This document shows positions 18,764 to 27,725 of a stretch of 64,000 nt of DNA, piece after piece. A model generated the notes under the pieces. That model was not told where the DNA came from, did not search any database, and worked only from the letters and a program-made list of their open reading frames with translations. Source of the stretch: CBDBND01 sp965262665 (GTDB taxonomy: Bacteria > Pseudomonadota > Alphaproteobacteria > Rhodospirillales > Rhodospirillaceae); the NCBI GenBank assembly GCA_965262665.1, contig CBDHFR010000004.1:1736001-1800000 (forward strand), in the 5' to 3' direction. The position numbers were made by a program, and so were the translations under genes. Positions within the stretch are counted from its first letter, which is position 1. Each line of letters begins with the position of its first letter.

Positions 18764-19501
18764 TCACACCTTGGCGACTTCGGCGGTCAACATGTATCCG
18801 CCACCGCGCACCGTTTTAATAAGAGTGGGTTCTTTGTAGTCGGGTTCAATCTTTTTGCGTAAACGTCCGACCTGGACATCGATGGACCGGTCGAACGGTA
18901 TAGCCGCTCGGCCTTTGGCCATATCGAGCAGCTGATCACGATTGAGAATTCGTTGCGGGTGTTCGACAAAGGCAATGAGCAGATCGTATTCCCCGGCGGT
19001 CAGGTCGATCTCCTCACCGTCTTGATAGAGTGACCGGGTTGACGGATCGAGCTCGAAGCCGGTGAAGGCAAAACGGCCGGCTTTTTCGCCCTCGGGATTG
19101 ACGACCTTGGCGCCTTGTTCGAATCGCCGGAGAACGGCCTTGATCCGGGCCGCCAATTCCCTGGGATTAAAGGGCTTGGCCATATAATCGTCGGCGCCGA
19201 CCTCTAGGCCGATGATTCGATCCACATCCTCGCCCATGGCCGTCAGCATGATCACGGGCATGTTGGAGTCGGCCCGCACCTTGCGACACAGCGTCAGACC
19301 ATCCTCTCCCGGCATCATCAGATCCAGGATAATGAGGTCAATCTGCCAGTCGCCCAGGGCCTTCTTCATTTCCCGGCCGTCCCGGGCGGTCGTCACCCGG
19401 TAGCCGTGCTTGGTCAGAAACTTGGACAACAGGTCCCGGATCTCGGCGTCGTCATCGACGATCAAGATGTGAGGTTTGGCGCTTTCCGATGGGCTTGTCA
19501 T
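18764..19501 (-). CDS. OmpR-family response regulator
   Basis: A 245-residue two-domain regulator. Receiver: acidic pocket DDD16-18, phospho-acceptor Asp60 in IILDLMMPGEDGL, Thr/Ala switch LTAMGE, Lys109 in YMAKPF. C-terminal winged helix (about residues 140-240): GEYDLLIAFVEHPQRILNRDQLLD and DRSIDVQVGRLRKKIEPD then IKTVRGGGYML. I start it at the ATG at 19501 because the residues further upstream are not family-like. The intergenic region just upstream contains repeated GTTACA hexamers, probable binding sites for this protein. Confidence 0.93.
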   Translation of the reverse strand: MTSPSESAKPHILIVDDDAEIRDLLSKFLTKHGYRVTTARDGREMKKALGDWQIDLIILDLMMPGEDGLTLCRKVRADSNMPVIMLTAMGEDVDRIIGLEVGADDYMAKPFNPRELAARIKAVLRRFEQGAKVVNPEGEKAGRFAFTGFELDPSTRSLYQDGEEIDLTAGEYDLLIAFVEHPQRILNRDQLLDMAKGRAAIPFDRSIDVQVGRLRKKIEPDYKEPTLIKTVRGGGYMLTAEVAKV

Positions 19502-19573
19502 GGCGCGGATACTATAGGCCAGCCCCTGAAAAAACACGAAATTAGGCAACAAACCGTAACGGAGAGGCCCCCT

Positions 19574-19656
19574 GTTACAGCCGGTTACACAGTACCAGGG
19601 GGGCCGACATAGGTCCGTTACACAAGGGCGGCATAGTGGCCCCATCAAACGTTACA
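19574..19656. promoter_or_regulatory. four GTTACA hexamers, putative response-regulator binding sites
   Basis: GTTACA occurs at 19574, 19584, 19617 and 19651, all in the same orientation, and CGTAAC (inverse GTTAC) at 19555. The first two are exactly 10 bp apart, one helical turn, the arrangement used by OmpR-family dimers on direct repeats; GTTACA is also the core of the known RstA box. The cluster lies between the divergent regulator operon and the small peptide/PepSY genes, so it could autoregulate one and activate the other. Confidence 0.65.
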
Positions 19657-19703
19657 GACCAACCGGCCCTGGAAACAACTCAAAGGGGCCACCCAAAGAG
19701 AGG

Positions 19704-19808
19704 ATGAGCAAAATGGACACGACATTGAAAACAGCGATCACCAGCCTGGTTCTTTTCACCACTTGGGCCACCGTGGCATCGACCGTCGCCGCTGCTTGCC
19801 CCTTCTAA
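19704..19808 (+). CDS. 34-residue exported peptide resembling an orphan signal peptide
   Basis: The ORF starts ATG at 19704 within AGAGGATG and ends TAA at 19808. The product has Lys residues near the N-terminus, a hydrophobic core (ITSLVLFTTWATVASTV) and ends AAACPF. It aligns with the signal peptide of the next gene: LKTAITSLVLFTTWATVA against IKTTITTVILLVCWATIA. It therefore looks like the retained 5' end of a duplicated PepSY-like gene. Signal peptidase could cut after AAA, leaving only CPF. It may be a functional small membrane peptide or merely a relic with a coding look. Confidence 0.6.
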   Translation: MSKMDTTLKTAITSLVLFTTWATVASTVAAACPF

Positions 19809-19825
19809 GACCAGAACAACCCCAG

Positions 19826-19854
19826 GGGATCCGGCTTCGATAGTTCCGGATCCC
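19826..19854. terminator. perfect 9-bp stem hairpin between small peptide and PepSY gene
   Basis: GGGATCCGG and CCGGATCCC form a perfect stem with an 11-nt loop. On the plus strand no T-run follows, but on the minus strand the hairpin is near eight T residues (opposite the A-run at 19863-19870). It may be an attenuator or mRNA-stabilising hairpin between the two plus-strand genes rather than a true terminator. Confidence 0.5.
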
Positions 19855-19911
19855 TTGAACTAAAAAAAATCAAGGACGGGTCCCTTAACCCCTAATCAGG
19901 GACCGAAAACA

Positions 19912-20577
19912 ATGAATAAGAGCTTCATCATCGAAAACGCCATAAAGACCACCATCACCACCGTAATTCTGTTGGTGTGCTGGGCTACCATCGCTCCGGT
20001 CTATGCGCAGGAAAACGAACAAATGCGTGAGCGCATGATTGAGCGCATGATTGAACGGCAAGGCCATGTGGATAAGGACCTGTCCTTGGATCAGGTGCGC
20101 GATATCGTCGAAGGCCGCCTCGCCATGATGGGCAACACCAATCTCAAGGTCGGTGACGTGACAGAGACCGGCGACAATACCGTTGCCGTCGACATCGTTA
20201 CGCAAGATGACTCCCTGGTGCAGTCAGTGGAAATCTCGACGCGCACCGGACGTCCAGCCAATGCGGAACGCCGCTTTGAAAGAATGCGCCGCGGTGAGCG
20301 TGGCCGGTTTATGGGCCGTCAGCGGCGCGGTGGTAGTTTTAATTCCCTCGCCTTGGCCTTAGGCCCGCGCAACCGCGATCTCGACCTGACTGTTGAGCAG
20401 GCACGCACCCTGGCAGAATCCCGTCTTATCCTATCGGGCAATGATCGCCTCAAGGTGGGGTCCGTTGAAACCATCGACGACGACACCATCGCCGTTGAAA
20501 TCGTCACGGTCGATGATTCCCTTGTTGTCCGCCGTGAAATCGACCGAGACACCGGCCGCATGAAGCGCGGCAACTGA
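19912..20577 (+). CDS. secreted protein with two PepSY-like repeats
   Basis: A 221-residue exported protein with a signal peptide cut near VYAQ (residue 32). Two repeats of about 60 residues follow: DKDLSLDQVRDIVEGRLAMMG to STRTGRP and NRDLDLTVEQARTLAESRL to DRDTGRMKR. They share L-x-V-G-x-V, V-A-V/E-I-V-T-x-D-D-S-L-V and D/T-T-G-R motifs, like PepSY folds, which in other proteins inhibit proteases or sense envelope state. They are joined by a very basic linker (RRFERMRRGERGRF). The location beside the two-component system and GTTACA sites suggests an envelope-stress output or ligand for the kinase; this is inference. Confidence 0.75.
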   Translation: MNKSFIIENAIKTTITTVILLVCWATIAPVYAQENEQMRERMIERMIERQGHVDKDLSLDQVRDIVEGRLAMMGNTNLKVGDVTETGDNTVAVDIVTQDDSLVQSVEISTRTGRPANAERRFERMRRGERGRFMGRQRRGGSFNSLALALGPRNRDLDLTVEQARTLAESRLILSGNDRLKVGSVETIDDDTIAVEIVTVDDSLVVRREIDRDTGRMKRGN

Positions 20578-20655
20578 GCCGTTCAAAGAAAAAGTTCCCC
20601 CAAGAAAGAATAAAAATGACCCTCCCCTCATCCCCTAAGTCCCAACTTAAGTCTC

Positions 20656-20687
20656 AAGGGCGGCTATACAGCCGCCCTTTCTTTTTT
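20656..20687 (+). terminator. rho-independent terminator after the PepSY-like gene
   Basis: A 10-bp perfect stem AAGGGCGGCT / AGCCGCCCTT with a 4-nt ATAC loop is followed by TTCTTTTTT. It ends the plus-strand transcript and, as the stem is symmetric, could also limit readthrough from the patatin gene on the other strand. Confidence 0.92.
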
Positions 20688-20720
20688 CACATCAAATGAC
20701 CGGCTCATTCTGACGCAGCA

Positions 20721-22980
20721 TCAAAACAGTTGGCCAATAAACAGGAAGGCTGAGGTCTGGCCACCGTCACCGACAGAGGTGCCGAAATAGAGCGGGTCGA
20801 CCGGTGTATCTGCGCCAACAAACAAACTTGAGCTCCAACGTAAATCATTCAAGCTCACATCTGCACGCCGATTCCAAACATTGCCGGTTTCCAAGACTGC
20901 ACCCAAGTAAATGGGGGTCTGTGCTAGGTAACGGGGACCACCAGAAATTCTGCGTTAGTACAGAGCACCGACACTGCCGCCGTTATTACCCGTCAATTGC
21001 CCGGGGGTATACGCGCTCAGATTGAGAAATCCGCCCAAAGGAAACAAATCCGTTTCAATCGGCGTGCCGTTAAATGTGGCACCGAATTGCGATATTAGGC
21101 CGACCGTATTCCGCCCCCACGTCGTCGGAACATAAGCGCCAAACGTCAACGCATCTACTCGTCCATCGCCATTGAGCCAGGAAACCTTATTCTCATATTC
21201 GATATCAAGGTTGACGCCATTCAAAGGAAACAAAACGCTGTCTAACGTATCAATAGAGAAGGACGCAGCGACAATTGTATCGTCAAAAGAAGTACTGACG
21301 TCGATTGGAAAACCTACCCGGCCTTTGACGCCGCCATAAACACGGTCAAGACCAATGTGCGTCGATCCCCATTGGCCAAAATTCACGCCAATACCCGATT
21401 GAACGCCACCTTCGGTCACGCGCACCTGATTCAAAAAGAGGCCACTGCGGTCGACGATGTTAGCATTGATCTTGCGCCCGGCAACGTTGGCGTAAACAAA
21501 AAAACAGTCAGCGGCATCGATCGGTTGATAAAATTCTGAGGAAAGCCCAAGAGTATCGCCAACGTTGACCAGCAGCCGCCACTCGCTACCCCAACTGTTA
21601 AGCGCGGGGTCGATGTAACCAGCAGCCAATTGAAAACTATACTCGCCTTCGAAATCATCCTGTAAGGCCAGTCCAAAGCGTAAATTGCTCTCACCGTTAT
21701 CAGGCGGCCGCACCCGAACTTCCACACTAATCTGGCCACCTTCACTGACGACGCTGTAGGTGACTTCTTCGAAAAGTTCGAGGCCGTAGATCTTAGTGAG
21801 ATCCTCCGACATAACTTGTGCCTCAAGTATGTCGCCTGGTTTGAGCGACAGACGTGAGGCGATGATGGCGCCAGAAAGCTCTGTATCGTTAACGATCCGT
21901 ATAAAATCGATCACGGGATCTTTCACTTCACCGATACGGCGCGCGGCAAGATGAATGCGCCAATCTTCAGGCGGCAAAGCAATATCTTGTAATTGAACTG
22001 CCGCAAGTCGGGCCGATGCAGCACCTTTTGGCACCGCTGCAAGCGCATTTTCAAAATCGATAACACCGATCCCAGCAAGGTCGGGGCGAATAATAAAGTC
22101 TTCTTCGGTCAGAGTAGCCAATTGTGCCGCCGTCGATTGATTGATTGGTCAAAATCAAAGTCAGCTCATTGATCACCTGCGTTAGAGACGAAATGTCATC
22201 TTTAGTCTGCAATGGCGTGCTGATATCGACAACGATAACGATATCGGCCACCATAGCGCGGACCACATTAACCGGCGCATTGTTGGATACGCCGCCATCA
22301 ACCAGCAATTTACCGTCACGCTCCACCGGCGGGAACAGCGCAGGAACAGTCATGCTCGCCATCATCGCTGAGGTTAGATCGCCGTGGCCCAAAACCACTG
22401 CCAGGCCGGTCTCCAAATCAGTGGCGACTGCACGGAACGGAAGTGCCAGATCGTCGAAGTTTTCCGCCTCAGCGGCAGGACTGACCAAATCCCTTAGGGT
22501 CAGTCGTAGATTGTTGGGTGTGATCAGTCCTGTTGGCAGACGCAATGCGCCATCTTTGATACCGAGCTTAAGCTTAATGAGAAATCCCTCATCGTCTTCT
22601 TTGCGGCGAAAGGAGCACTGACTTCTGGGAGCGCTGCTGCTCAGGGACGCTTGCCAGTCGATGGTATTGAGAATCTCTTCTAGCTCTGCGGCCGAATAGC
22701 CGGAAGCATAGAGACCACCAACGATTGCGCCGAAGCTGGTACCCGCGATCATGTCCACCGGCACTTGGTGTTCTTCAAGAACCTTCAACACACCCACATG
22801 AGCTGCTCCGCGAGCGCCTCCACCGGAAAGAACGAGACCGACTTTGGGACGGGATGCTTGATTGAATGCTCGCTCATCGTAAGACGTGCGTTCACTGGAG
22901 GCACTGTATGCGTGAGTGGAAAGGATACGCATCGACCAAACACAGACGAGCCGAAGGCAGAACGACAATAATTTACACAT
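20721..22980 (-). pseudogene. patatin phospholipase fused to POTRA/BamA-type beta-barrel, disrupted
   Basis: The N-terminal part is a patatin domain: PKVGLVLSGGGARGAAHVG (oxyanion hole), IAGTSFGAIVGG (Ser nucleophile) and LLVDGGVSNNAP (Asp). The C-terminal part has a POTRA-like segment and an Omp85 beta-barrel. This is the known architecture of surface-exposed bacterial patatins. Two lesions break it: a GATT repeat at 22135-22147 with one unit too many shifts the frame inside LTNQS, and TAA at 20955-20957 interrupts LY-stop-RRISGGPRY, leaving the last strand (NVWNRRADVSLNDL to GQLF) separate. Start chosen at MCKLLSFCL, which opens a signal peptide. Confidence 0.85.
22135..22147 (+). repeat. 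GATT tandem repeat causing a frameshift
   Basis: Three GATT units plus a final G (CAATCAATCAATC on the coding strand). With two units the patatin and barrel frames join as LTNQSTAAQLATLTEEDF. Gain or loss of a unit would switch the gene off or on, so slipped-strand phase variation is possible, though three units is short for that. Confidence 0.8.
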
Positions 22981-23237
22981 AGTGACCTGACCAATACCGA
23001 GGCGTGTGATTCGCAACCGTGCCAAGCACGGCGATTGATCATAGAGTTTTTTCGTTTAAGAGAGCATTGGGCATTATTTTGTAAAGATACGAAGGAGCGC
23101 TGAACCAAGGTTTCTTTACGAAGGGAACAAACACGGATTTCAAGCGGCAGGTGGGTGCTGAACGCGATCTTAAGCGCTAAAGCCTTAGCCATTGCGCTCA
23201 GAACGAGGCAGGATAGGGTCCGGTTTGAGGAGACGAA

Positions 23238-24185
23238 ATGCTCACACGACGCACCATGCTCGGCGGTACGGCGGCCTCCACGGCAACCGTTCCACTTGCC
23301 GCCCTCAGCACGGCAGCGTGTTCAGACAGTCAAAATTCAGAAGGAGACGCACCCATGGACGTCGATCGCGCGTTTGTCCGGATCAAAGAAGGATTGGTCC
23401 ATTACCGGCATGCCGGTGAACACAAAGGGGATGGCCCATTGCCTCTGTACATGATGCATGCGGGCCCCGGATCGTCCAAAGGACTGGAGAACCTGGTGAC
23501 CATTCTCGGCAACAGCCGTCACGCCATCGCCGCCGACACGCTGGGCTTTGGCGAATCCGCCCCGCCGGAACCTGATATCCCTGATCTTGTCTATTACGCC
23601 GATAGCGTCGTGCGCATATGGGACAAACTTGGACTCGACAAGGTAGATGTCTACGGCAGCCATACTGGCGCCAACATCGGTTTGGAAATCGCCATTGCGC
23701 ACCCTGACCGGGTCCGAAAACTCGTGTTCGACGGTGTCGCCCTGTTCGACCCCGACCTGGCCGCCGACATGCTGGCCAACTACGCACCGGAAATCACGCC
23801 GCAGGAAAACGGTGAACATTTCATCTGGGCCTGGAATTTCTTGAAGGATATGGGTGTGTATTTCCCCCACTACAAACGCGACGCTGAACATTATCTCGGC
23901 AAAGAGCCCTGGCCGGCAGCCTCGCTCCACAACAGCGTCATCGAGGTGATGAAGGCCCTGCCCCACTATCACAAGGGCTACAACGCGGTGTTCCGACACA
24001 AGACTCATGAGCGTTTGCCCTTGGTGAGCGTGCCCACGTTTTGCATGGCCCACGAAGTGGACCCATTGCATGTGTCAGTGGAAGAAGCGGCCGCCCTGGT
24101 GCCGGGATCAGAGCATCTGGTGTTGCCGGTCATGGCCGACACGAATGACAAGGCCAACGCGGTGGTCAAATTTTTGGATGCCTAA
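23238..24185 (+). CDS. exported alpha/beta hydrolase with His at the nucleophile-elbow position
   Basis: A 315-residue alpha/beta hydrolase with an N-terminal RR-containing signal (MLTRRTMLGGTAAS), a possible Tat substrate. The fold is clear: HAGPGSSKG (oxyanion), IAADTLGFGES, YADSVVRIWDKLGLDKVDVYG, then SHTGANIGLEIAIAHPDRV. The elbow usually reads GxSxG, but here it is YGSHTGA, with His142 where Ser is expected. Thr143 or Ser141 might substitute. The same GxHTG pattern occurs in the relic at 46741, so it is a subfamily trait, not a chance mutation. The acid residue is likely in HEVDPLHV. The gene is divergent from the patatin gene. Confidence 0.85.
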   Translation: MLTRRTMLGGTAASTATVPLAALSTAACSDSQNSEGDAPMDVDRAFVRIKEGLVHYRHAGEHKGDGPLPLYMMHAGPGSSKGLENLVTILGNSRHAIAADTLGFGESAPPEPDIPDLVYYADSVVRIWDKLGLDKVDVYGSHTGANIGLEIAIAHPDRVRKLVFDGVALFDPDLAADMLANYAPEITPQENGEHFIWAWNFLKDMGVYFPHYKRDAEHYLGKEPWPAASLHNSVIEVMKALPHYHKGYNAVFRHKTHERLPLVSVPTFCMAHEVDPLHVSVEEAAALVPGSEHLVLPVMADTNDKANAVVKFLDA

Positions 24186-25367
24186 ATTAATGAGGAGTAC
24201 CTGGCCATCGAACCCGAGACGACTTTTTCTGTAATTGGTCGTTCAATCTCTACGTTTTGCCGAAATAATGCCCTCCAAACCGTCTTAATTTACGGTCCAT
24301 CACAGAAAGGGATAGAGGAGACCCTGCGCCTGGAGTCTCTAACGATTATTGAACGTAGCTCTGTTGAGAACAACGTCAAACCACAAACTGCTGATCTGGT
24401 TATTTGCGTTGACGTTATGGAGCATGTAGTCCCTGAAGACGTGGATGATATTTTAGAGCACATCGCGCTTTTTTCTAATCACCTTATATATTTTCTCATA
24501 GATAACGGATCGACGTATTCAACGTCACTGGCTGATCAAAGTAAGAAATCTGAAGAGTCAAACTTTGATTGGTGGAGGGAAACACTATCACGTCATTTCT
24601 CGATCCTAGTGTGTCAACATGTCGACGGATTAACAACACAGTCCGATGAAACGCTGGGATATTCGCAGGGAGCGACTCTTGTAATTGTTGCTCCGATAAT
24701 CGAAGTATTTGATTCACACACAAAAATAGTAGGTGGGCGGCACTTACCAAAATCAGATATTCATTTTCGCGATAAATTAAGTGCGGGCCGTTATGTTCAA
24801 GGCAAAAGAACATATCAATTTGAAAAACTGAATTCTTCGACCAAACGATGCAAAAGCCGACATTTGGCTCTTGATATTGGTGCCCATGTTGGTTTGTGGA
24901 GTTATTTTTTGTCTTTTGAATTTGACCAAATTATTTCATTCGAACCCATCGATGAACATATTAGATGTTTCAAAAAGAATATTGAAAAAAGGAAAAACGT
25001 TAAACTTATGCCGATCGCACTAGGTTCTTCATCGGGTACGCTAAGTATGATTCAGACTAAGGAAAATTCGGGAATGTCTCATGTTGCTCCGAATATGAGT
25101 GGAATTAGGGTAGAAAGCATTCCACTCGACACATTAGAATATAAGAATATCGATTTTATTAAGCTGGACGTTGAGGGATACGAAACAGAAGTCATTCGTG
25201 GCGCACGAGAAACCATTCTCGAGAATAGACCTGCCATCATATTGGAGCAGAACCCCTCAATTTAGAACTTTGAAACATCCCAATTTGAGGCCAAAGTTTA
25301 CGTAGAAGAGCTTGGGATGATCCAAGTTGAACAACTGGTCAATGACTATGTAATGATCTGGCCATGA
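24186..25367 (+). pseudogene. two-domain methyltransferase (class I fragment plus FkbM), internal stop
   Basis: The frame is open from right after the hydrolase stop but has no ATG until 24417. The first part encodes a partial class I methyltransferase (VLIYGPSQKGIEETLRL, DLVICVDVMEHVVPED, FDWWRETLSRHF). From about 24850 an FkbM domain follows (ALDIGAHVGLWSYFL, ISFEPIDEHIRCFKKNI, DFIKLDVEGYETEVIRGA). TAG at 25263-25265 interrupts QNPSI; translation would otherwise continue NFETSQFEAKVYVEELGM to TGA at 25367. The segment is strongly AT-rich. FkbM enzymes modify surface sugars or natural products. The missing 5' end and the stop suggest a dead gene. Confidence 0.78.
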
Positions 25368-25429
25368 CTGATTGTCGCAAAGGGCTCACTGCCGTTATCC
25401 CACAAAAGACTCTAGAGAGACTGCCAAAG

Positions 25430-26158
25430 ATGAACATGAACATTCGTATTTGCGCTCTTGTTCTAGTGCTATTCGCGGAGAATTTGCCGGTTCACGCACA
25501 AGTCGCAGCACATGATGACGGTAAAATATTATCAGACTTTACCTTCTGGCGCACCATGGCCGGTTGGTGGGAAAGTGACAACACCTACTTCGACTCCAAC
25601 ATGAATTACCAGGTGCGCTACTACAGCAGCCTGGTCCACATTGAGTTAGATGGCCGGGTGTTCCGTGAAACTGAACATCGTTTTTATCCTGCGGGGTTAT
25701 CGACAACCCGCTACGGCCAGGGCTTGATGAAGCCCGGTGAAGGCGTTGAACTGATCGTGAACACTACGGCCGAGCTTATGGACCATGAAGGTTCACTTGG
25801 AAACATCGTTATAGATCATGCAGGATCTTCCAGAGGCCCCAATGCGGTCTACCGCATGCTCGGCGACAACGACGGTGTGCGTCTCAACACCAACCCTAAG
25901 ACGGGCGTCGATAATTACCGCATGTATTTTAATTTCACGACGCCCGACCGACGCTTCCGGTCAAACTTCGGATTGCTAGGTGATGACGAACAGAACTTGG
26001 GTGGGTTGCGGGCGTTCATACTGTATAGGGACCATCGCATTGATCAGTCCGATTTCGAGACACGACGCGCGGCGCTGCGGGAAAAACACAACGTCAAAGT
26101 GATCAGCGTGGCGGACCCTGATCCAACCAGAAGATCTTTGGTCGCCAGACTGGACTGA
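25430..26158 (+). CDS. secreted protein of unknown function
   Basis: A 242-residue protein beginning MNMNIRICALVLVLFAENLPVHAQ, a Sec signal peptide. I do not recognise the family. The mature part is rich in aromatic residues and beta-prone (FWRTMAGWWESDNTYFD, YQVRYYSSLVHIELDGRVFRETEHRFYP, NYRMYFNFTTPDRRFRSNFGLLGDDEQNLGG), which resembles lipocalin or CpeT-like barrels in texture. The CpeT-like relic at 51237 shares a similar composition but no clear alignment. The last 35 residues are charged and may form a helix. It is cotranscribable with the small membrane gene after it. Confidence 0.6.
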   Translation: MNMNIRICALVLVLFAENLPVHAQVAAHDDGKILSDFTFWRTMAGWWESDNTYFDSNMNYQVRYYSSLVHIELDGRVFRETEHRFYPAGLSTTRYGQGLMKPGEGVELIVNTTAELMDHEGSLGNIVIDHAGSSRGPNAVYRMLGDNDGVRLNTNPKTGVDNYRMYFNFTTPDRRFRSNFGLLGDDEQNLGGLRAFILYRDHRIDQSDFETRRAALREKHNVKVISVADPDPTRRSLVARLD

Positions 26159-26183
26159 TCCACCGAGCGCACGGGAGATAATT

Positions 26184-26692
26184 GTGAACCCCAAGCAAGC
26201 AAAGATCAGCCTTGGTATGGCCCTGGGCGCCATCTATGCCATAGGCGTGTTGTGGGCCGGCGCCACTCAAGTTGAGATGAATGATCCCGGCACCAGCCAA
26301 CGCATCGCTTTTGTTGCTCAATGGCTGCTGCTGCCGGGTCTGGTCCTATTCGCTTGCGTCTTAAAGATCGCCAAGGACCGGTTTTCAGCGAATCCCTGAT
26401 CGATGGCCAAAAACCTGAACCGGGCAGCGCCATGGATATCGATTGCCGGGTTCTGCAAAACACTGTGGAACAAGTGGTGCTTGCCGTCATTGGCTGGATG
26501 GCGTTGGCGGTGCAGTTACCGGCGGAACAATTGGGTGTCGTTCCTGCCCTCGCTTTCGCTTTTGTGTTTGCGAGACTTTGTTTCTGGATCGGCTACCACA
26601 CATCAGGGCCAGCACCGTCTTTTGGTTTTGCCGCCACGTTTTACACCACGTTTGGTGTCTATGCTTGGGCCTTTTATCTTTGGATTTGGTAA
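26184..26692 (+). pseudogene. MAPEG-family membrane protein, frameshifted
   Basis: A GTG start at 26184 follows GGGAGA. The first frame gives TM1 (LGMALGAIYAIGVLWAGA) and TM2 (FVAQWLLLPGLVLFACVL), then KIAKDRFSANP-stop. The other frame continues SESLIDGQKPEPGSAMDIDCRVLQNTVEQVVLAV with the MAPEG-type NTVEQ signature, and two or three more TM helices (ALAFAFVFARLCFWIGYHTSG). A missing T in the TTTT run near 26383 accounts for the shift. MAPEG proteins include glutathione transferases and eicosanoid enzymes, which is notable beside the GCS2 ligase gene on the other strand. Confidence 0.78.
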
Positions 26693-26708
26693 GAACGGGT
26701 CACACCCC

Positions 26709-27725
26709 TCACAAAGGATAAGGCTCCATGAAGTAGCAGAGACAGTCTTGCCGCACCGCAGTGACGTTGGTGGTGAACATGGAGAGGGTAACCGCCCGTT
26801 TTATGGTTACGTGACCTTGCTCATTGGCTAAAAATTGATCCGCGAGGTCTCGATTGTCTTCACCGGTGATGCGCAGTGATCCACTGCCATTCCTAATGGT
26901 GGCAATATGTGTTCCGGCTTCCAATTCCTGAAAATTACGACTTTCCAAGGATTGATTAATCACAATATCGGCTGACTTGTCTTTCACATCAAAGGTGAAT
27001 GTGCATTCGCGTGGCACTTTTACAATGGCTGTGGTGTGGTAAAGCGATGCCGGTTTACTTGCCGTGCTCTGATCGAGATCCTCCAATTCCAATACACGGC
27101 ACAGGTAATCCGTCGCGTGCAGGACGCCATCTACCTCACCTGCTTGTCCGCATTCCACAGTGACTGCGGTACAGAATTCGGAAAACGTAATAGATTGCAC
27201 TTCTGCTGGGCTGCGAAAATAGACCACGGTTTCAGAAAACAAACCGGCCAAAGCCAACGTTTTCAAATCCAGCACATTGACACAGCCGTAGTGTGGGTTG
27301 CGGCCGGTATTGTTGTGAATATCCACGCTGGCGAAGACACCCCGGTGTTTCATTGTTTCGGTGACTTCGGTGATCATGGTTTTTTCTGGACAATCTCCAT
27401 AAAGATCACCCGACCAGATCCGGTTGAAATCGGGCTGATCCTCCAAACGGCGTATGCGGCGATGGGCAGCGGCTGTATTGCCAATGAAAATTGATAGTGC
27501 TCGTGGCAAACCATCGGACTTGCTCTCAATGTCAAACTGGCGCAGCACGTCCTGGACCGCTTCAAACCCGGTTGTTTCGTCACCGTGCAGCAGTACGGAA
27601 ACAAACAACGGCGGCTGACGACGGCCGGGCAGATGAATCAGCGATGGGCCGCCGATCAGACGATGCAATTGATCAGCGGAGACGGTAAGCAAATCCGGCG
27701 GCAGGGACTCCCATTCCTGCACCAT
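26709..27725 (-). CDS. succinylglutamate desuccinylase/aspartoacylase-like zinc hydrolase
   Basis: A 338-residue M14-like deacylase. The zinc site is visible: HGDETTGFEA (HxxE, near residue 47) and the later His in SVDIHNNTGRNPHYG. EFCTAVTVECGQAGE contains the likely general-base Glu. These enzymes remove N-acyl groups from aspartate, glutamate or related amino acids. The ATG at 27725 overlaps the GCS2 stop as TGATG, so translation is coupled; an ATG 12 nt upstream is less likely. The C-terminal 110 residues form a beta-rich extension. Coupling with a glutamate-amine ligase suggests opposite or successive steps on a gamma-glutamyl or N-acyl amino acid. Confidence 0.85.
   Translation of the reverse strand: MVQEWESLPPDLLTVSADQLHRLIGGPSLIHLPGRRQPPLFVSVLLHGDETTGFEAVQDVLRQFDIESKSDGLPRALSIFIGNTAAAHRRIRRLEDQPDFNRIWSGDLYGDCPEKTMITEVTETMKHRGVFASVDIHNNTGRNPHYGCVNVLDLKTLALAGLFSETVVYFRSPAEVQSITFSEFCTAVTVECGQAGEVDGVLHATDYLCRVLELEDLDQSTASKPASLYHTTAIVKVPRECTFTFDVKDKSADIVINQSLESRNFQELEAGTHIATIRNGSGSLRITGEDNRDLADQFLANEQGHVTIKRAVTLSMFTTNVTAVRQDCLCYFMEPYPL

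Noticed and set aside
19826..19870. Riboswitch between the small peptide and the PepSY gene
   Set aside because: Only a single 9-bp hairpin is present, with no conserved aptamer pattern.
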